Positions 18,134 to 26,647 of a DNA stretch of 64,000 nt are shown piece after piece (within the stretch, counting starts at the first letter, position 1; each line of letters begins with the position of its first letter). Position numbers and translations under genes: made by a program. The DNA is from Bacteroidia bacterium (GTDB taxonomy: Bacteria > Bacteroidota > Bacteroidia > Flavobacteriales > Flavobacteriaceae), in the NCBI GenBank assembly GCA_030427735.1, contig JAUIBP010000006.1, forward strand, positions 173,226-237,225, written 5' to 3'. The notes beneath the pieces were generated by a model. The model saw nothing but the letters and a program-made list of their open reading frames with translations, was not told the DNA's origin and did no database searches.

Positions 18134-19627
18134 ATGAAACTTAACTATAAAATCATTTTTTATTTTTTAGGATCGCTATTATTGTTTAATGGTGGTTTTA
18201 TGTTGCTCTCTGCCTTAATCAGTTTATTATATAAAGACGGCGTAACCATTAAGCTGTTCTTCTCCGGGATGATTCCAATAATGGTGGGGACTATAGTCAT
18301 GTTAACTGCCAAAGATCATAAAAAGGAAATGAATAAACGCGAAGGTTATATTGTTGTAACTTTTGGGTGGATTGTTATGTCGCTGTCGGGGACTTTGCCT
18401 TATGTGCTAACCGATAGTATTCCTAGTTTTACAGATTCTTTTTTCGAAACCATGTCTGGTTATACTACAACAGGAGCTTCTATTTTACACGATATTGAAG
18501 CCATGCCCGAAGGCGTGTTGTTTTGGAGAAGTTTAACCCATTGGATTGGTGGTATGGGAATTATTGTATTGGCAATAGCTATACTGCCGTTATTGGGCAT
18601 AGGAGGTATGCAGTTGTTTGCCGCCGAAGCTCCAGGTCCGAGCGCCGATAAACTACATCCTAGAATTACCGATACGGCAAAACGATTATGGCTTATTTAT
18701 TTCGGGTATACAGTGGCCGAAACTTTGTTTTTATGGTTGGCAGGCATGTCTTTTTTCGATGCTATAAACCATGCTTTGGCGACTTTGTCTACAGGTGGGT
18801 TTTCAACAAAAAATGCTAGTGTGGCGTACTGGAACCATCAACCTATTATTCAATATATCATTATCCTGTTCATGTTTTTGGCTGGGGCAAATTTTGTATT
18901 GAGTTATTTTGCTTTTAAAGGAAGAATTCAAAAAGTATTTCAAGACGAAGAGTTTAAACTGTATTGCTGGTTCATTTGCATTTTTACAGCAATCGTTTCA
19001 GGAATCATTTATTTTAGAGCGGATTTGGCTTTGTCTACTATAGAACATCCGATGGTTTGGGGGCAGGCCGAAAGTGCCATACGTCATGGGTTGTTTCAGG
19101 TATTGTCTATTATTACAACCACCGGATTTGTCTCTGCCGATTATACACTTTGGACTCATTTTTTGGTGGTGTTTTTCTTTGGATTGATGTTTCTGGGAGG
19201 GTCGGCAGGAAGTACTTCAGGAGGTGTTAAGGTGGTGCGTCATCTTATCATGATTAAAAATGGGTTTATGGAGTTTAAGCGTTCGTTACATCCGAATGCT
19301 GTTTTACCTGTGCGTTATAATAAAAAAGCGGTTACAGGGGACATTGTATTTAACGTACTTGCTTTTTTCATTTTATACATGTTATCCTTTATTATAGGGG
19401 CTTTAATTTTTTCTATGCTCGGTATTAATTTTGAATCGGCTGTGGGGTTATCGGCTTCAAGTTTGGGTAACGTAGGGCCGGCTTTAGGTAATTTTGGTCC
19501 GGTTACCAATTATGCCGCTTTACCAGCGGTGGGTAAATGGTGGTGTAGTTTTTTAATGCTTCTAGGTAGATTAGAGCTTTTTACTGTTTTTATTTTAATG
19601 ACGCCTTTCTTCTGGCGTAACAGATAA
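18134..19627 (+). CDS. trkH: Trk system potassium uptake protein TrkH
   Basis: Inner membrane K+ channel subunit of the Trk/Ktr/HKT superfamily. It is 497 aa and very hydrophobic, with four M1-P-M2 repeats. Selectivity-filter segments are visible as MSGYTTTGASI, ALATLSTGGFSTKN, SIITTTGFVSADY and SASSLGNVGPALG. The intramembrane gating loop GLMFLGGSAGSTSGGVKVVR is conserved. It follows trkA by 3 nt. Function, K+ uptake for turgor and membrane potential, is well supported. Confidence 0.96.
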   Translation: MKLNYKIIFYFLGSLLLFNGGFMLLSALISLLYKDGVTIKLFFSGMIPIMVGTIVMLTAKDHKKEMNKREGYIVVTFGWIVMSLSGTLPYVLTDSIPSFTDSFFETMSGYTTTGASILHDIEAMPEGVLFWRSLTHWIGGMGIIVLAIAILPLLGIGGMQLFAAEAPGPSADKLHPRITDTAKRLWLIYFGYTVAETLFLWLAGMSFFDAINHALATLSTGGFSTKNASVAYWNHQPIIQYIIILFMFLAGANFVLSYFAFKGRIQKVFQDEEFKLYCWFICIFTAIVSGIIYFRADLALSTIEHPMVWGQAESAIRHGLFQVLSIITTTGFVSADYTLWTHFLVVFFFGLMFLGGSAGSTSGGVKVVRHLIMIKNGFMEFKRSLHPNAVLPVRYNKKAVTGDIVFNVLAFFILYMLSFIIGALIFSMLGINFESAVGLSASSLGNVGPALGNFGPVTNYAALPAVGKWWCSFLMLLGRLELFTVFILMTPFFWRNR

Positions 19628-19709
19628 TTTTTTGAGAATTTATTGCTTGTAACATTCTAGCATTGCATCATACTAATTAGTATAACGATACAATTTAATA
19701 TTTAAGAAT

Positions 19710-19979
19710 ATGGGTTTTGGTGGTGCTGCTCAAGCTATGATTACTTCTTTAAAGAACAACAGGAATTTGTTGTCTAAGCGCAAATCTTTAAAAGATAGTA
19801 TGGGAAGCTTTGAAAAACGTGGTCCTGTTATTTTTAAAACTAAGAATGCGAGTCCGGTTGTTTTGAAACGCTTAAGAACACGTTTGAAGGAAGAAAACAG
19901 ACGCGTAAACATTAAGCAAATTGTTGCTTTAAGTCTGTTTTTAATACTGCTCGTTAGTGTATTTTATTACTACTTATAA
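19710..19979 (+). CDS. Small basic single-pass membrane protein, unknown function
   Basis: 89-residue protein with a strongly basic N-terminal part (about 1-65, rich in Lys and Arg) and one C-terminal membrane helix (IVALSLFLILLVSVFYYYL), so it is tail-anchored with the basic domain inside. I do not recognise a functional family. I recall similar short flavobacterial proteins beginning MGxGGAA carrying a doubtful riboflavin synthase label, for which nothing here gives support. It lies 82 nt after trkH on the same strand and may be in the same transcript. A terminator shared with the convergent gene follows directly. Confidence 0.7.
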   Translation: MGFGGAAQAMITSLKNNRNLLSKRKSLKDSMGSFEKRGPVIFKTKNASPVVLKRLRTRLKEENRRVNIKQIVALSLFLILLVSVFYYYL

Positions 19980-20020
19980 AAAAAAAGAGAAGAAACTGAA
20001 AAACAGTATCTTCTCTCTTC
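19978..20020 (-). terminator. Terminator between the small membrane protein and the aminotransferase
   Basis: A 13-bp stem with one mismatch (19986-19998 with 20004-20016, AAAAA loop) lies between convergent genes. The T tract is on the minus strand (A at 19978-19986), so it mainly serves the aminotransferase gene. It starts at the stop codon of the plus-strand gene. Confidence 0.8.
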
Positions 20021-20041
20021 ACTATAATCTTTTTTGTAATT

Positions 20042-21229
20042 TTATGCAGTAAGGGCGCTTTTAATACGCTTTAAAGCTTCAATAATTTGCTCTTGAGACG
20101 CGGCGTAAGAAATACGAATACAATCCGAATTTCCAAAAGCTTCACCAGTAACTGTTGCAACGTGTGCTTCTTCTAATAAATATAAAGAAAAATCTGTCGC
20201 GTTATTGATGGTTTTGCCTCTTAAAGTTTTTCCAAAATAGTACGATACGTTAGGGAAAACATAAAATGCACCTTCAGGAACATTTGTTTTAATACCGTCT
20301 ATATCATTTAATAAGTCTAGAATTAAATCGCGGCGTACTTTAAATTCATCAACCATAAACTGGATACGCTCTGGCGATTCGTTTAAGGCTGTAATTGTAG
20401 CTTGTTGTGCAATACAATTAGTTCCAGAAGTGATTTGCCCTTGCATTTTTGTACAGGCTTTAGCAATCCAATCTGGAGCTCCAATATAACCAATTCTCCA
20501 ACCTGTCATAGCAAAAGCTTTAGCAACTCCATTAACAGTTATGGTGCGGTCGTACATGCTAGGTATAGCTGCAAAACTGAAGTTTTTAGCGCCGTAGTTT
20601 ATGTGCTCGTAAATTTCATCTGAAAGGATAAAAATATTAGGATGCTTTTCTAAAACTTCGGCAAGGGCACGGTATTCGCTTTCGCTGTAAATCGTACCAC
20701 TAGGGTTATTAGGCGAGTTAAAAAATACCATTTTTGTTTTTGGAGTAATGGCAGCTTCTAATTGCTCTGGAGTGATTTTGAAATCGTTCTCTATAGTTGA
20801 TGGTATTTCTTTGTATGTTGCTTCGCATAGCGTTGCAATAGCAGAATAACTTACCCAGTAAGGCGCAGGTAATAATACTTCGTCGCCAGGGTTTAATAAA
20901 ACTTGAGCTACGTTTGCAATAGATTGTTTTGCACCGGTAGATACTACAATTTGCGAAGGTGTATATGTTAAATTATTGTCGCGCTTAAACTTTGTAATGA
21001 TAGCCTCTTTTAACTCGACGTAACCATCTACAGGAGAGTAAGAGTTGAAGTTGTCGTTAATAGCTTGGATTGCCGCGTCTTTAATGTAATCTGGAGTGTT
21101 AAAGTCTGGTTCTCCTAAGCTAAGTCCAATAATGTCTATACCTTGAGTTTTAAGTTCGCGTGCTTTAGCTGCCATGGCCAAAGTGGCCGATGAAGGCAAG
21201 CTGGTAATTCTGTCAGAAAGTGGATTCAT
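20042..21229 (-). CDS. Aspartate aminotransferase-like PLP enzyme (fold type I)
   Basis: 395-residue class I/II aminotransferase. Motifs are GEPDFNTPDYIKDAA, the PLP-binding STGAKQSIANV, NSPNNPSGTIYS (carboxylate-binding Asn), LSDEIYEHINYG and NGVAKAFAMTGWRIGYIG with the Schiff-base lysine. The arginine near the C-terminus (CIRISYAAS) binds substrate carboxylate. It most resembles the class Ib aspartate aminotransferases; prephenate or broad-range activity is possible. It starts 20 nt after the desaturase stop codon and is probably co-transcribed with it. Assigning a pathway beyond amino-acid metabolism would be a guess. Confidence 0.92.
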   Translation of the reverse strand: MNPLSDRITSLPSSATLAMAAKARELKTQGIDIIGLSLGEPDFNTPDYIKDAAIQAINDNFNSYSPVDGYVELKEAIITKFKRDNNLTYTPSQIVVSTGAKQSIANVAQVLLNPGDEVLLPAPYWVSYSAIATLCEATYKEIPSTIENDFKITPEQLEAAITPKTKMVFFNSPNNPSGTIYSESEYRALAEVLEKHPNIFILSDEIYEHINYGAKNFSFAAIPSMYDRTITVNGVAKAFAMTGWRIGYIGAPDWIAKACTKMQGQITSGTNCIAQQATITALNESPERIQFMVDEFKVRRDLILDLLNDIDGIKTNVPEGAFYVFPNVSYYFGKTLRGKTINNATDFSLYLLEEAHVATVTGEAFGNSDCIRISYAASQEQIIEALKRIKSALTA

Positions 21230-21249
21230 TTAATAAAATATTCTGTTAG

Positions 21250-22350
21250 TTAAGATTGTAAAGCAGGTTTCATGCCCATTTCGCGTAAATATCTAAAATG
21301 AGCTATAATGGCTTTACGTGTGGTTTTATATTCGTTGTAAGGTAAATTAAATTCTAAGGCAGTTTCTTTCACTATTTTTGAAATTTTGGTATAGTGAATA
21401 TGACTGATATGCGGAAAAATATGGTGTTCTACCTGATGATTTAATCCGCCAGTAAACCAATTTACGATTTTGTTTTTCGTTGAAAAGTTTACGGTAGTTT
21501 TTAACTGGTGAATCGCCCAAGTGTTTTTCATGGTGCCATCTTGTTCTGGTAATGGCATTTCTGCATCTTCCATAACGTGTGCTAGCTGAAATACTACACT
21601 TAAAATTAAGCCAGCGGTATAGTGCATAATAAAAAATCCTAATAGAATTTTCCACCATGCTAAATCTAAAATTAACATTGGTAAAACAATCCAAATACTA
21701 ATGTAAATTATTTTAGAAATTACCAACTTGCTCCAGTTGGCTACTGGGTTCGGAAATTTGCCATAAGCTAATTTACGTTTCATATAGCTTCGCATTTGCT
21801 TCCAATCGGTAGTAATGGCCCAGTTAATGGTTAACAATCCATATAGTAAAATGGAATAGTAATGTTGGAACCTGTGATGCCATTGCCATTCGGAGTGTTT
21901 AGAAAATCGTAAAATACGACCAGCTTCTAAATCTTCGTCATGTCCATGAATATTTGTGTAAGTGTGGTGTAACACATTGTGTTGTACTTTCCAGTTGTAT
22001 ACGTTACCAGCTAAAATGTATATGCTACTGCCCATAAGGTTGTTAATCCATTCTTTGTCCGAAAACGAGCCATGGTTTCCATCATGCATCACATTCATGC
22101 CAACGCCAGCCATCCCAACACCCATAACAATAGTGAGTAGCAGTTGTGCCCATTGTGGTATGTCTAAGGTTAACAATAAAAAGTAAGGTGCTAAAAATAT
22201 GGAAAACATAATAATGGTTTTTACCCATAGTTTCCAATTACCTGTACGTTTTATATTGTTTTCCTTAAAATATTCGTTCACGCGTTTGTTTAAGGTTCTG
22301 AAAAATTTAGCAGAATCTGTACGCGAAAACGAAAGCATTTGATTTGTCAT
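21250..22350 (-). CDS. Membrane fatty acid desaturase (acyl-CoA/linoleoyl-type)
   Basis: Integral membrane di-iron desaturase that introduces double bonds in acyl chains and so tunes membrane fluidity. The three histidine boxes are complete: HDGNH, HNVLHH and HQVEHH. The last, QxxHH type, marks the front-end or delta-6-like subfamily. Four hydrophobic helices flank the boxes. I start at the ATG at 22350 (MTNQMLSFSRTDSAKFF), giving 366 aa. The longer frame (to 22473) would include an exact -7 box (22397-22404, minus strand), so it is rejected. No cytochrome b5 domain is fused. Confidence 0.9.
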   Translation of the reverse strand: MTNQMLSFSRTDSAKFFRTLNKRVNEYFKENNIKRTGNWKLWVKTIIMFSIFLAPYFLLLTLDIPQWAQLLLTIVMGVGMAGVGMNVMHDGNHGSFSDKEWINNLMGSSIYILAGNVYNWKVQHNVLHHTYTNIHGHDEDLEAGRILRFSKHSEWQWHHRFQHYYSILLYGLLTINWAITTDWKQMRSYMKRKLAYGKFPNPVANWSKLVISKIIYISIWIVLPMLILDLAWWKILLGFFIMHYTAGLILSVVFQLAHVMEDAEMPLPEQDGTMKNTWAIHQLKTTVNFSTKNKIVNWFTGGLNHQVEHHIFPHISHIHYTKISKIVKETALEFNLPYNEYKTTRKAIIAHFRYLREMGMKPALQS

Positions 22351-22396
22351 AACTAATAATTTTAATGAGAACCAAGGGTGTGGTTTACATTTTCCG

Positions 22397-22404
22397 CAAA
22401 TATA
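22397..22404 (-). promoter_or_regulatory. Desaturase-aminotransferase promoter -7 box
   Basis: TATATTTG on the minus strand, exact TAnnTTTG match, about 47 nt before the proposed start codon. It decides the start choice. Confidence 0.5.
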
Positions 22405-22461
22405 GCTAATAAAGCAACTTAACTTATTAATTAATTCATAAAAATATGTGTTTAAAATCCA

Positions 22462-22469
22462 TATTTTTG
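22462..22469 (+). promoter_or_regulatory. rsmG promoter -7 box
   Basis: TATTTTTG, exact TAnnTTTG match, 16 nt before the rsmG start codon. It predicts a very short leader. No -33 TTG at standard spacing. Confidence 0.45.
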
Positions 22470-22485
22470 CCAAAAATAAAATCAG

Positions 22486-23115
22486 ATGGAGCTTCTTTTA
22501 AAGTACTTTCCCAATCTTAGTGAAGATCAGATTTCTAAATTCGAAAAATTAGAAGAATTGTATCAGGATTGGAACTTGAAAATTAATGTAGTGTCTCGAA
22601 AAGATATCGACGAATTGTATTTACGACATGTATTGCACTCTTTGGCCATAGCAAAGTTAATACAGTTTAAGGCAGGCTCTAAATTAATGGATGTAGGTAC
22701 TGGTGGAGGTTTTCCTGGTATACCCTTAGCTATTATGTTTCCAGAATGTTCCTTTCATTTGGTAGATAGTATTGCTAAAAAGCTTAAGGTTGTTAGTAAT
22801 GTAGTAGATGGTTTAGAACTTACCAATGTGAAAATTACGCATAGCCGCGTAGAGGATATAAACGATACATACGATTTTATAGTAAGCCGTGCCGTAGCCG
22901 CTATGCCCACATTTGTGCATTGGACCAAAGGTAAAATCGCCAAAGCGCAACAAAACACCCTGAAAAATGGGATTATTTATTTGAAAGGCGGCGATTTAAC
23001 CGATGAATTAAAAGATTATAAAACCACCACCATTTATAATTTAAGCGATTACTTTGATGAAGATTTTTTTGATACTAAAAAAATTGTTCACTTGCCTATA
23101 AAATACAAGCCGTAA
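22486..23115 (+). CDS. rsmG: 16S rRNA (guanine527-N7)-methyltransferase
   Basis: RsmG (GidB) adds the m7G at position 527 of 16S rRNA; loss gives low-level streptomycin resistance in other bacteria. It is 209 aa with NVVSRKDIDELYLRHVLHSL near the N-terminus and SAM motif MDVGTGGGFPGIPLAI at about residue 69. SRAVAAMPTFVHW and LKGGDL are in the C-terminal half. Its stop codon directly abuts the stop codon of the convergent lactonase gene (0 nt between), so there is no separate terminator space. Confidence 0.95.
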   Translation: MELLLKYFPNLSEDQISKFEKLEELYQDWNLKINVVSRKDIDELYLRHVLHSLAIAKLIQFKAGSKLMDVGTGGGFPGIPLAIMFPECSFHLVDSIAKKLKVVSNVVDGLELTNVKITHSRVEDINDTYDFIVSRAVAAMPTFVHWTKGKIAKAQQNTLKNGIIYLKGGDLTDELKDYKTTTIYNLSDYFDEDFFDTKKIVHLPIKYKP

Positions 23116-24234
23116 TTATTCAAAAAGAATACAAACAGGTCTTGGTGCTTCAATGGTATCTACAAAAGTTAAAAGCCCCGTTTTTTTATCTCGTTTAAAC
23201 GATACCATGTTGTCGGAATGTTGATTGGCAACAATTAGAAAATCGTTTTGAGGCGTTAACGAGAAATTTCTAGGTGTTTTTCCGCGTGTAGATTCATGTG
23301 CAATAAAGGTTAATTGCCCATTGTCGGGATCTACTTTAAATATGACAATACTATCGTGCCCTCTGTTGCTCGAATATACAAATTTACCATCGTTAGAAAT
23401 ATGTATATCTGCACTTGTATTTTCTCCTGTAAACGCATCTGGAAGGGTAGAAATGCTTTCTTTAGCGGTGTAATTGTTATTGTTTTTTTCTACTCTTGTA
23501 ATGGTGTTATTTAATTCGTTTAAAACATACAGGTACGGTTTGTTAGGGTGAAATGTTAAATGTCTTGGCCCTGCGCCTTCAGCCATATCTAGAAGCAAGG
23601 GTTCCGTTGGTTTTAAGGTGTTGGTTTGTGTGTCTATTTCTGAAAACCACAATTGATTTGTGCCTAGGTCGACGGCTATAATTTGATTGCTGTTGGGTAC
23701 TGTCCAAACAGAATGGGCGTGCGGCGCATCTTGTCTGTCATGCTTACCTTTCCCGACATGTTTTTGAGTGTATAGTAATTGCGATAAATGGCCATCGTCT
23801 TGTAATTGTAATAGTCCAACAGTTCCGCTATTATAATTAGCCGCTAAAACATAGTTGTTGCTGGTTGTGGTAACAAAACACGGATTTGTACCACCCGATG
23901 AAATGGTATTTTTAAACACCAAGGAATCGTTATCTATAGCATAAGCTGTTATGGCTCCACTGCCATCAATTTCCAATTCGTTGGCAGCTAGAAGTGTTGT
24001 TTTATCGGCGTTGAAACTTAGAAAAGACGGGTTTTTTGTCGTGGCTTTTAGTCCAACTTTCTGTAAGGTGCCATCCTTTTTTAATAGGTATTGATAGATG
24101 CCTTTGCTCTTACTGTCGTTTCGGGTGTAAGTACCGACATAAAATGGTCGGTCCGAAGATTTTGAAACTGTTGTTTTGGAAGAGCTGCAGCTGGTAATAA
24201 TTAAAAGACTTAAAGCAGAAAGGAACGTTTTCAT
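23116..24234 (-). CDS. Lactonase-family beta-propeller lipoprotein (6-phosphogluconolactonase-like)
   Basis: 372-residue seven-bladed beta-propeller of the YbhE/lactonase family. It carries a lipoprotein signal with lipobox ITSC (Cys16), so it is exported and membrane-anchored, unlike cytosolic E. coli Pgl (YbhE). Blade signatures include YVGTYTRNDSKSKGIYQY, AANYNSGTVGL, DAPHAHSVW and GAGPRHLTFHPNKPYLYVLNEL. DAPHAHS and GPRHLTFHP match conserved propeller segments of the family. Because of its location a true 6-phosphogluconolactonase role is uncertain; a periplasmic sugar-lactone substrate is more likely. It is monocistronic. Confidence 0.85.
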   Translation of the reverse strand: MKTFLSALSLLIITSCSSSKTTVSKSSDRPFYVGTYTRNDSKSKGIYQYLLKKDGTLQKVGLKATTKNPSFLSFNADKTTLLAANELEIDGSGAITAYAIDNDSLVFKNTISSGGTNPCFVTTTSNNYVLAANYNSGTVGLLQLQDDGHLSQLLYTQKHVGKGKHDRQDAPHAHSVWTVPNSNQIIAVDLGTNQLWFSEIDTQTNTLKPTEPLLLDMAEGAGPRHLTFHPNKPYLYVLNELNNTITRVEKNNNNYTAKESISTLPDAFTGENTSADIHISNDGKFVYSSNRGHDSIVIFKVDPDNGQLTFIAHESTRGKTPRNFSLTPQNDFLIVANQHSDNMVSFKRDKKTGLLTFVDTIEAPRPVCILFE

Positions 24235-24296
24235 TCGTGGATGGTTTATCTAACAAAACGAAGTAACAGTATTTATAATTAACTCGCAAGTGTGAA

Positions 24297-24335
24297 TAAA
24301 AAAAATCCTGCTTCATTTAAATGAAACAGGATTTT
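24297..24335 (-). terminator. Terminator of the P5C dehydrogenase gene
   Basis: A near-perfect inverted repeat with one mismatch (24302-24318 with 24319-24335, AAAATCCTG/CAGGATTTT at the base) is followed by a T tract on the minus strand. It lies 24 nt after the stop codon. Confidence 0.85.
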
Positions 24336-24358
24336 GTATGTATGAATTTTTGTCGAGA

Positions 24359-25987
24359 CTATTCACCTAAAAACGGATAACGATAATCGGTCGGTGTTAC
24401 AAAAGTTTCCTTAATTAATCTAGGTGATACCCATCTTAATAAGTTTTGTGCACTACCAGCTTTGTCGTTGGTTCCAGAAGCTCTTGCGCCACCAAAAGGT
24501 TGTTGGCCTACAACGGCTCCTGTAGGTTTGTCGTTAATGTAGAAGTTTCCTGCACTGTTTTGTAAAGCTTTAGTTGCTTCAACAACAGCATATCGGTCTT
24601 GCGATAAAATAGCACCAGTTAAAGCGTATTCGCTAGTTTCGTCAACTAATTTTAAAGTTTCGCTGTATTCTTCTTCATTATATACATAAATTGTAATTAC
24701 TGGCCCAAATAACTCTGTACACATGGTTGTGTATTTTGGGTTAGAAGTTACAATTACAGTCGGTTCTATAAAATAACCTTTGCTTTTGTCGTAATTACCA
24801 CCTACAATAATTTCGGCATCGCTATCTGCTTTTGCTTGGTCTATGTATTTGGCTAATTTGTCGAAAGACCCTTCGTGGATTACAGCGGTAATGAAGTTGT
24901 TAAAATCTGCAGGCGATCCCATCTTGAACGATGTAACATCTTCTATAACCATTGCTTTTACTTCTTCCCAAATGTTTTGAGGAATATAGGCTCTAGATGC
25001 AGCACTACATTTTTGACCTTGGAATTCGAAAGCACCTCTAACTATGGCTGTAGCAACTTGCTTAGGGATAGCCGATTTGTGCGCTACAATAAAGTCTTTT
25101 CCACCAGTTTCACCAACAATTCTAGGGTAAGTTTTGTAGTTGTGAATGTTGTTACCTATTTTTTTCCAAAGTTCTTTAAATATAAATGTAGAACCTGTAA
25201 AGTGTAAGCCCGAAAAATCTGGACTGGCTAATACTATATCGGTAATCATGGCAGCATCTCCAAAAACAACGTTTATAACGCCATCTGGAACACCAGCTTC
25301 TTTAAATACATCCATAATAACTTTTGCAGAATAGACTTGGCTATCGCTAGGTTTCCAAACCACAACATTACCCATTAATGCCATACAGGCTGGCAAGTTA
25401 CCTGCAATTGCAGTAAAGTTGAATGGAGTTACTGCATAAGTAAACCCTTCTAAAGGACGATATTCTACACGATTCCATGCGTCGCTAGTACTTTCTGGTT
25501 GCTCGTGGTAAATATCGGTCATGTATTGCACGTTAAAACGAAGAAAATCTATCAATTCGCAAGCTGAATCGATTTCTGCTTGATGAATGGTCTTAGATTG
25601 CGCTATCATTGTAGCGGCATTTATTTTTGCTCTATAAGGCCCCTGAATAAGTTCGGCAGCTTTTAAAAATATGCCAGCACGTTGTTCCCAAGGCATTTGA
25701 GACCATTGTTTTCTAGCCTCTAAAGCTGTGGCAATAGCTTCTTCTACATGCGATTTTTCTGCTAAGTGATATTGGCCAACAATATGTTTGTGGTCGTGTG
25801 GGGGAGACATGGTTCTTGTGTTTCCAGTGGTCACATCTTTCCCATTAATATATAAAGGGACATCTACATTGCTGTTAAACATCGCGTTGTAAGCTTCTAA
25901 AACGGCTTCGCGTTCTGGAGATCCAGGAGCATAACTTCTTACGGGTTCGTTAATAGCAATTGGTGTATTGAAAAATCCTTTAGCCAT
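24359..25987 (-). CDS. pruA: L-glutamate gamma-semialdehyde (P5C) dehydrogenase
   Basis: NAD-dependent aldehyde dehydrogenase that converts pyrroline-5-carboxylate/glutamate semialdehyde to glutamate in proline and arginine catabolism. It is about 542 aa, the single-domain form (no fused proline dehydrogenase). Motifs are TPFNFTAIAGNLP, GLHFTGSTFIFK (Rossmann NAD loop), VGETGGKDF (general-base Glu), GAFEFQGQKCSAASRAY (catalytic Cys) and TGAVVGQQPFGGARASGTNDKAG near the end. The ATG at 25987 (MAKGFFNTPIA) is the homologous start; the frame runs 16 codons further upstream but includes part of the promoter region. The matching proline dehydrogenase is not in the window. Confidence 0.95.
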   Translation of the reverse strand: MAKGFFNTPIAINEPVRSYAPGSPEREAVLEAYNAMFNSNVDVPLYINGKDVTTGNTRTMSPPHDHKHIVGQYHLAEKSHVEEAIATALEARKQWSQMPWEQRAGIFLKAAELIQGPYRAKINAATMIAQSKTIHQAEIDSACELIDFLRFNVQYMTDIYHEQPESTSDAWNRVEYRPLEGFTYAVTPFNFTAIAGNLPACMALMGNVVVWKPSDSQVYSAKVIMDVFKEAGVPDGVINVVFGDAAMITDIVLASPDFSGLHFTGSTFIFKELWKKIGNNIHNYKTYPRIVGETGGKDFIVAHKSAIPKQVATAIVRGAFEFQGQKCSAASRAYIPQNIWEEVKAMVIEDVTSFKMGSPADFNNFITAVIHEGSFDKLAKYIDQAKADSDAEIIVGGNYDKSKGYFIEPTVIVTSNPKYTTMCTELFGPVITIYVYNEEEYSETLKLVDETSEYALTGAILSQDRYAVVEATKALQNSAGNFYINDKPTGAVVGQQPFGGARASGTNDKAGSAQNLLRWVSPRLIKETFVTPTDYRYPFLGE

Positions 25988-26024
25988 AATATTATAAAAT
26001 TTACAGTGTTTGTTGAATAGGCAA

Positions 26025-26032
26025 CAAATGTA
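26025..26032 (-). promoter_or_regulatory. P5C dehydrogenase promoter -7 box
   Basis: TACATTTG on the minus strand, exact TAnnTTTG match, 37 nt before the start codon at 25987. It supports this start over the frame's upstream one. Confidence 0.45.
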
Positions 26033-26162
26033 CAATATTTATCTTGGTTGCTAGATTTAGAAAATCCTAAAAAGGCGTTAAATTGGATTTATTGATGATG
26101 TAATGAATAGTCGCTAAAAGCTATCGCATGCCTTTAGTTGAAATAGGAATAAATTGTAGCAA

Positions 26163-26549
26163 TTAATTTATGGCAAATGGTGCACTAAGTTTAAAAGTAG
26201 GAATAATAACTTTAAACTTTTGGGTGTTGTTAAGGTTGATCATACTATAAAAGCCACGCATGGCACCAAATGGAGATGTAAGTAGGCATCCTGACTTGTA
26301 AGAATGCGATTCGCCAGGTTTTAAAACAGGCTTGTTACCGATGACGCCTTCTCCTGAAACAATTTCAACATTATTTAAAGCATCAAGAATCGTCCAGTGT
26401 CTCGCATTTAGCTGCACTGCATCTTTGCTTTGGTTTTCTATGGTAACTTGGTATTCGAAAGCGTACTGTATTTTATAGTTTTTATAAAAAGTACCTTCAA
26501 AATTAGTTTCTACAGAAATTTTTATGCCTCTTGTTACTTGTTGAACCAT
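26163..26549 (-). CDS. apaG: ApaG-domain protein
   Basis: 128-residue single-domain protein of the ApaG/DUF525 family, a fibronectin-III-like fold. In E. coli it sits with the Ap4A hydrolase gene and is linked to Co2+/Mg2+ resistance, but the biochemical role is unresolved. Family motifs are YAFEYQVTIENQS, ARHWTILDA, VVSGEGVIGNKPVLKPGES-like (here EIVSGEGVIGNKPVLKPGE) and GAMRGFYSM. No apaH neighbour is present here. It lies about 100 nt after the T9SS plug gene on the same strand. Confidence 0.93.
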   Translation of the reverse strand: MVQQVTRGIKISVETNFEGTFYKNYKIQYAFEYQVTIENQSKDAVQLNARHWTILDALNNVEIVSGEGVIGNKPVLKPGESHSYKSGCLLTSPFGAMRGFYSMINLNNTQKFKVIIPTFKLSAPFAIN

Positions 26550-26647
26550 GTTATCTAGTTGATAAATAGTGTTTTTTAGACTACAAAAATAATAAATTTA
26601 ATTTTGAAAAACGTTAAGATAATAGAATGTAATGAAATTAAAAAGAA

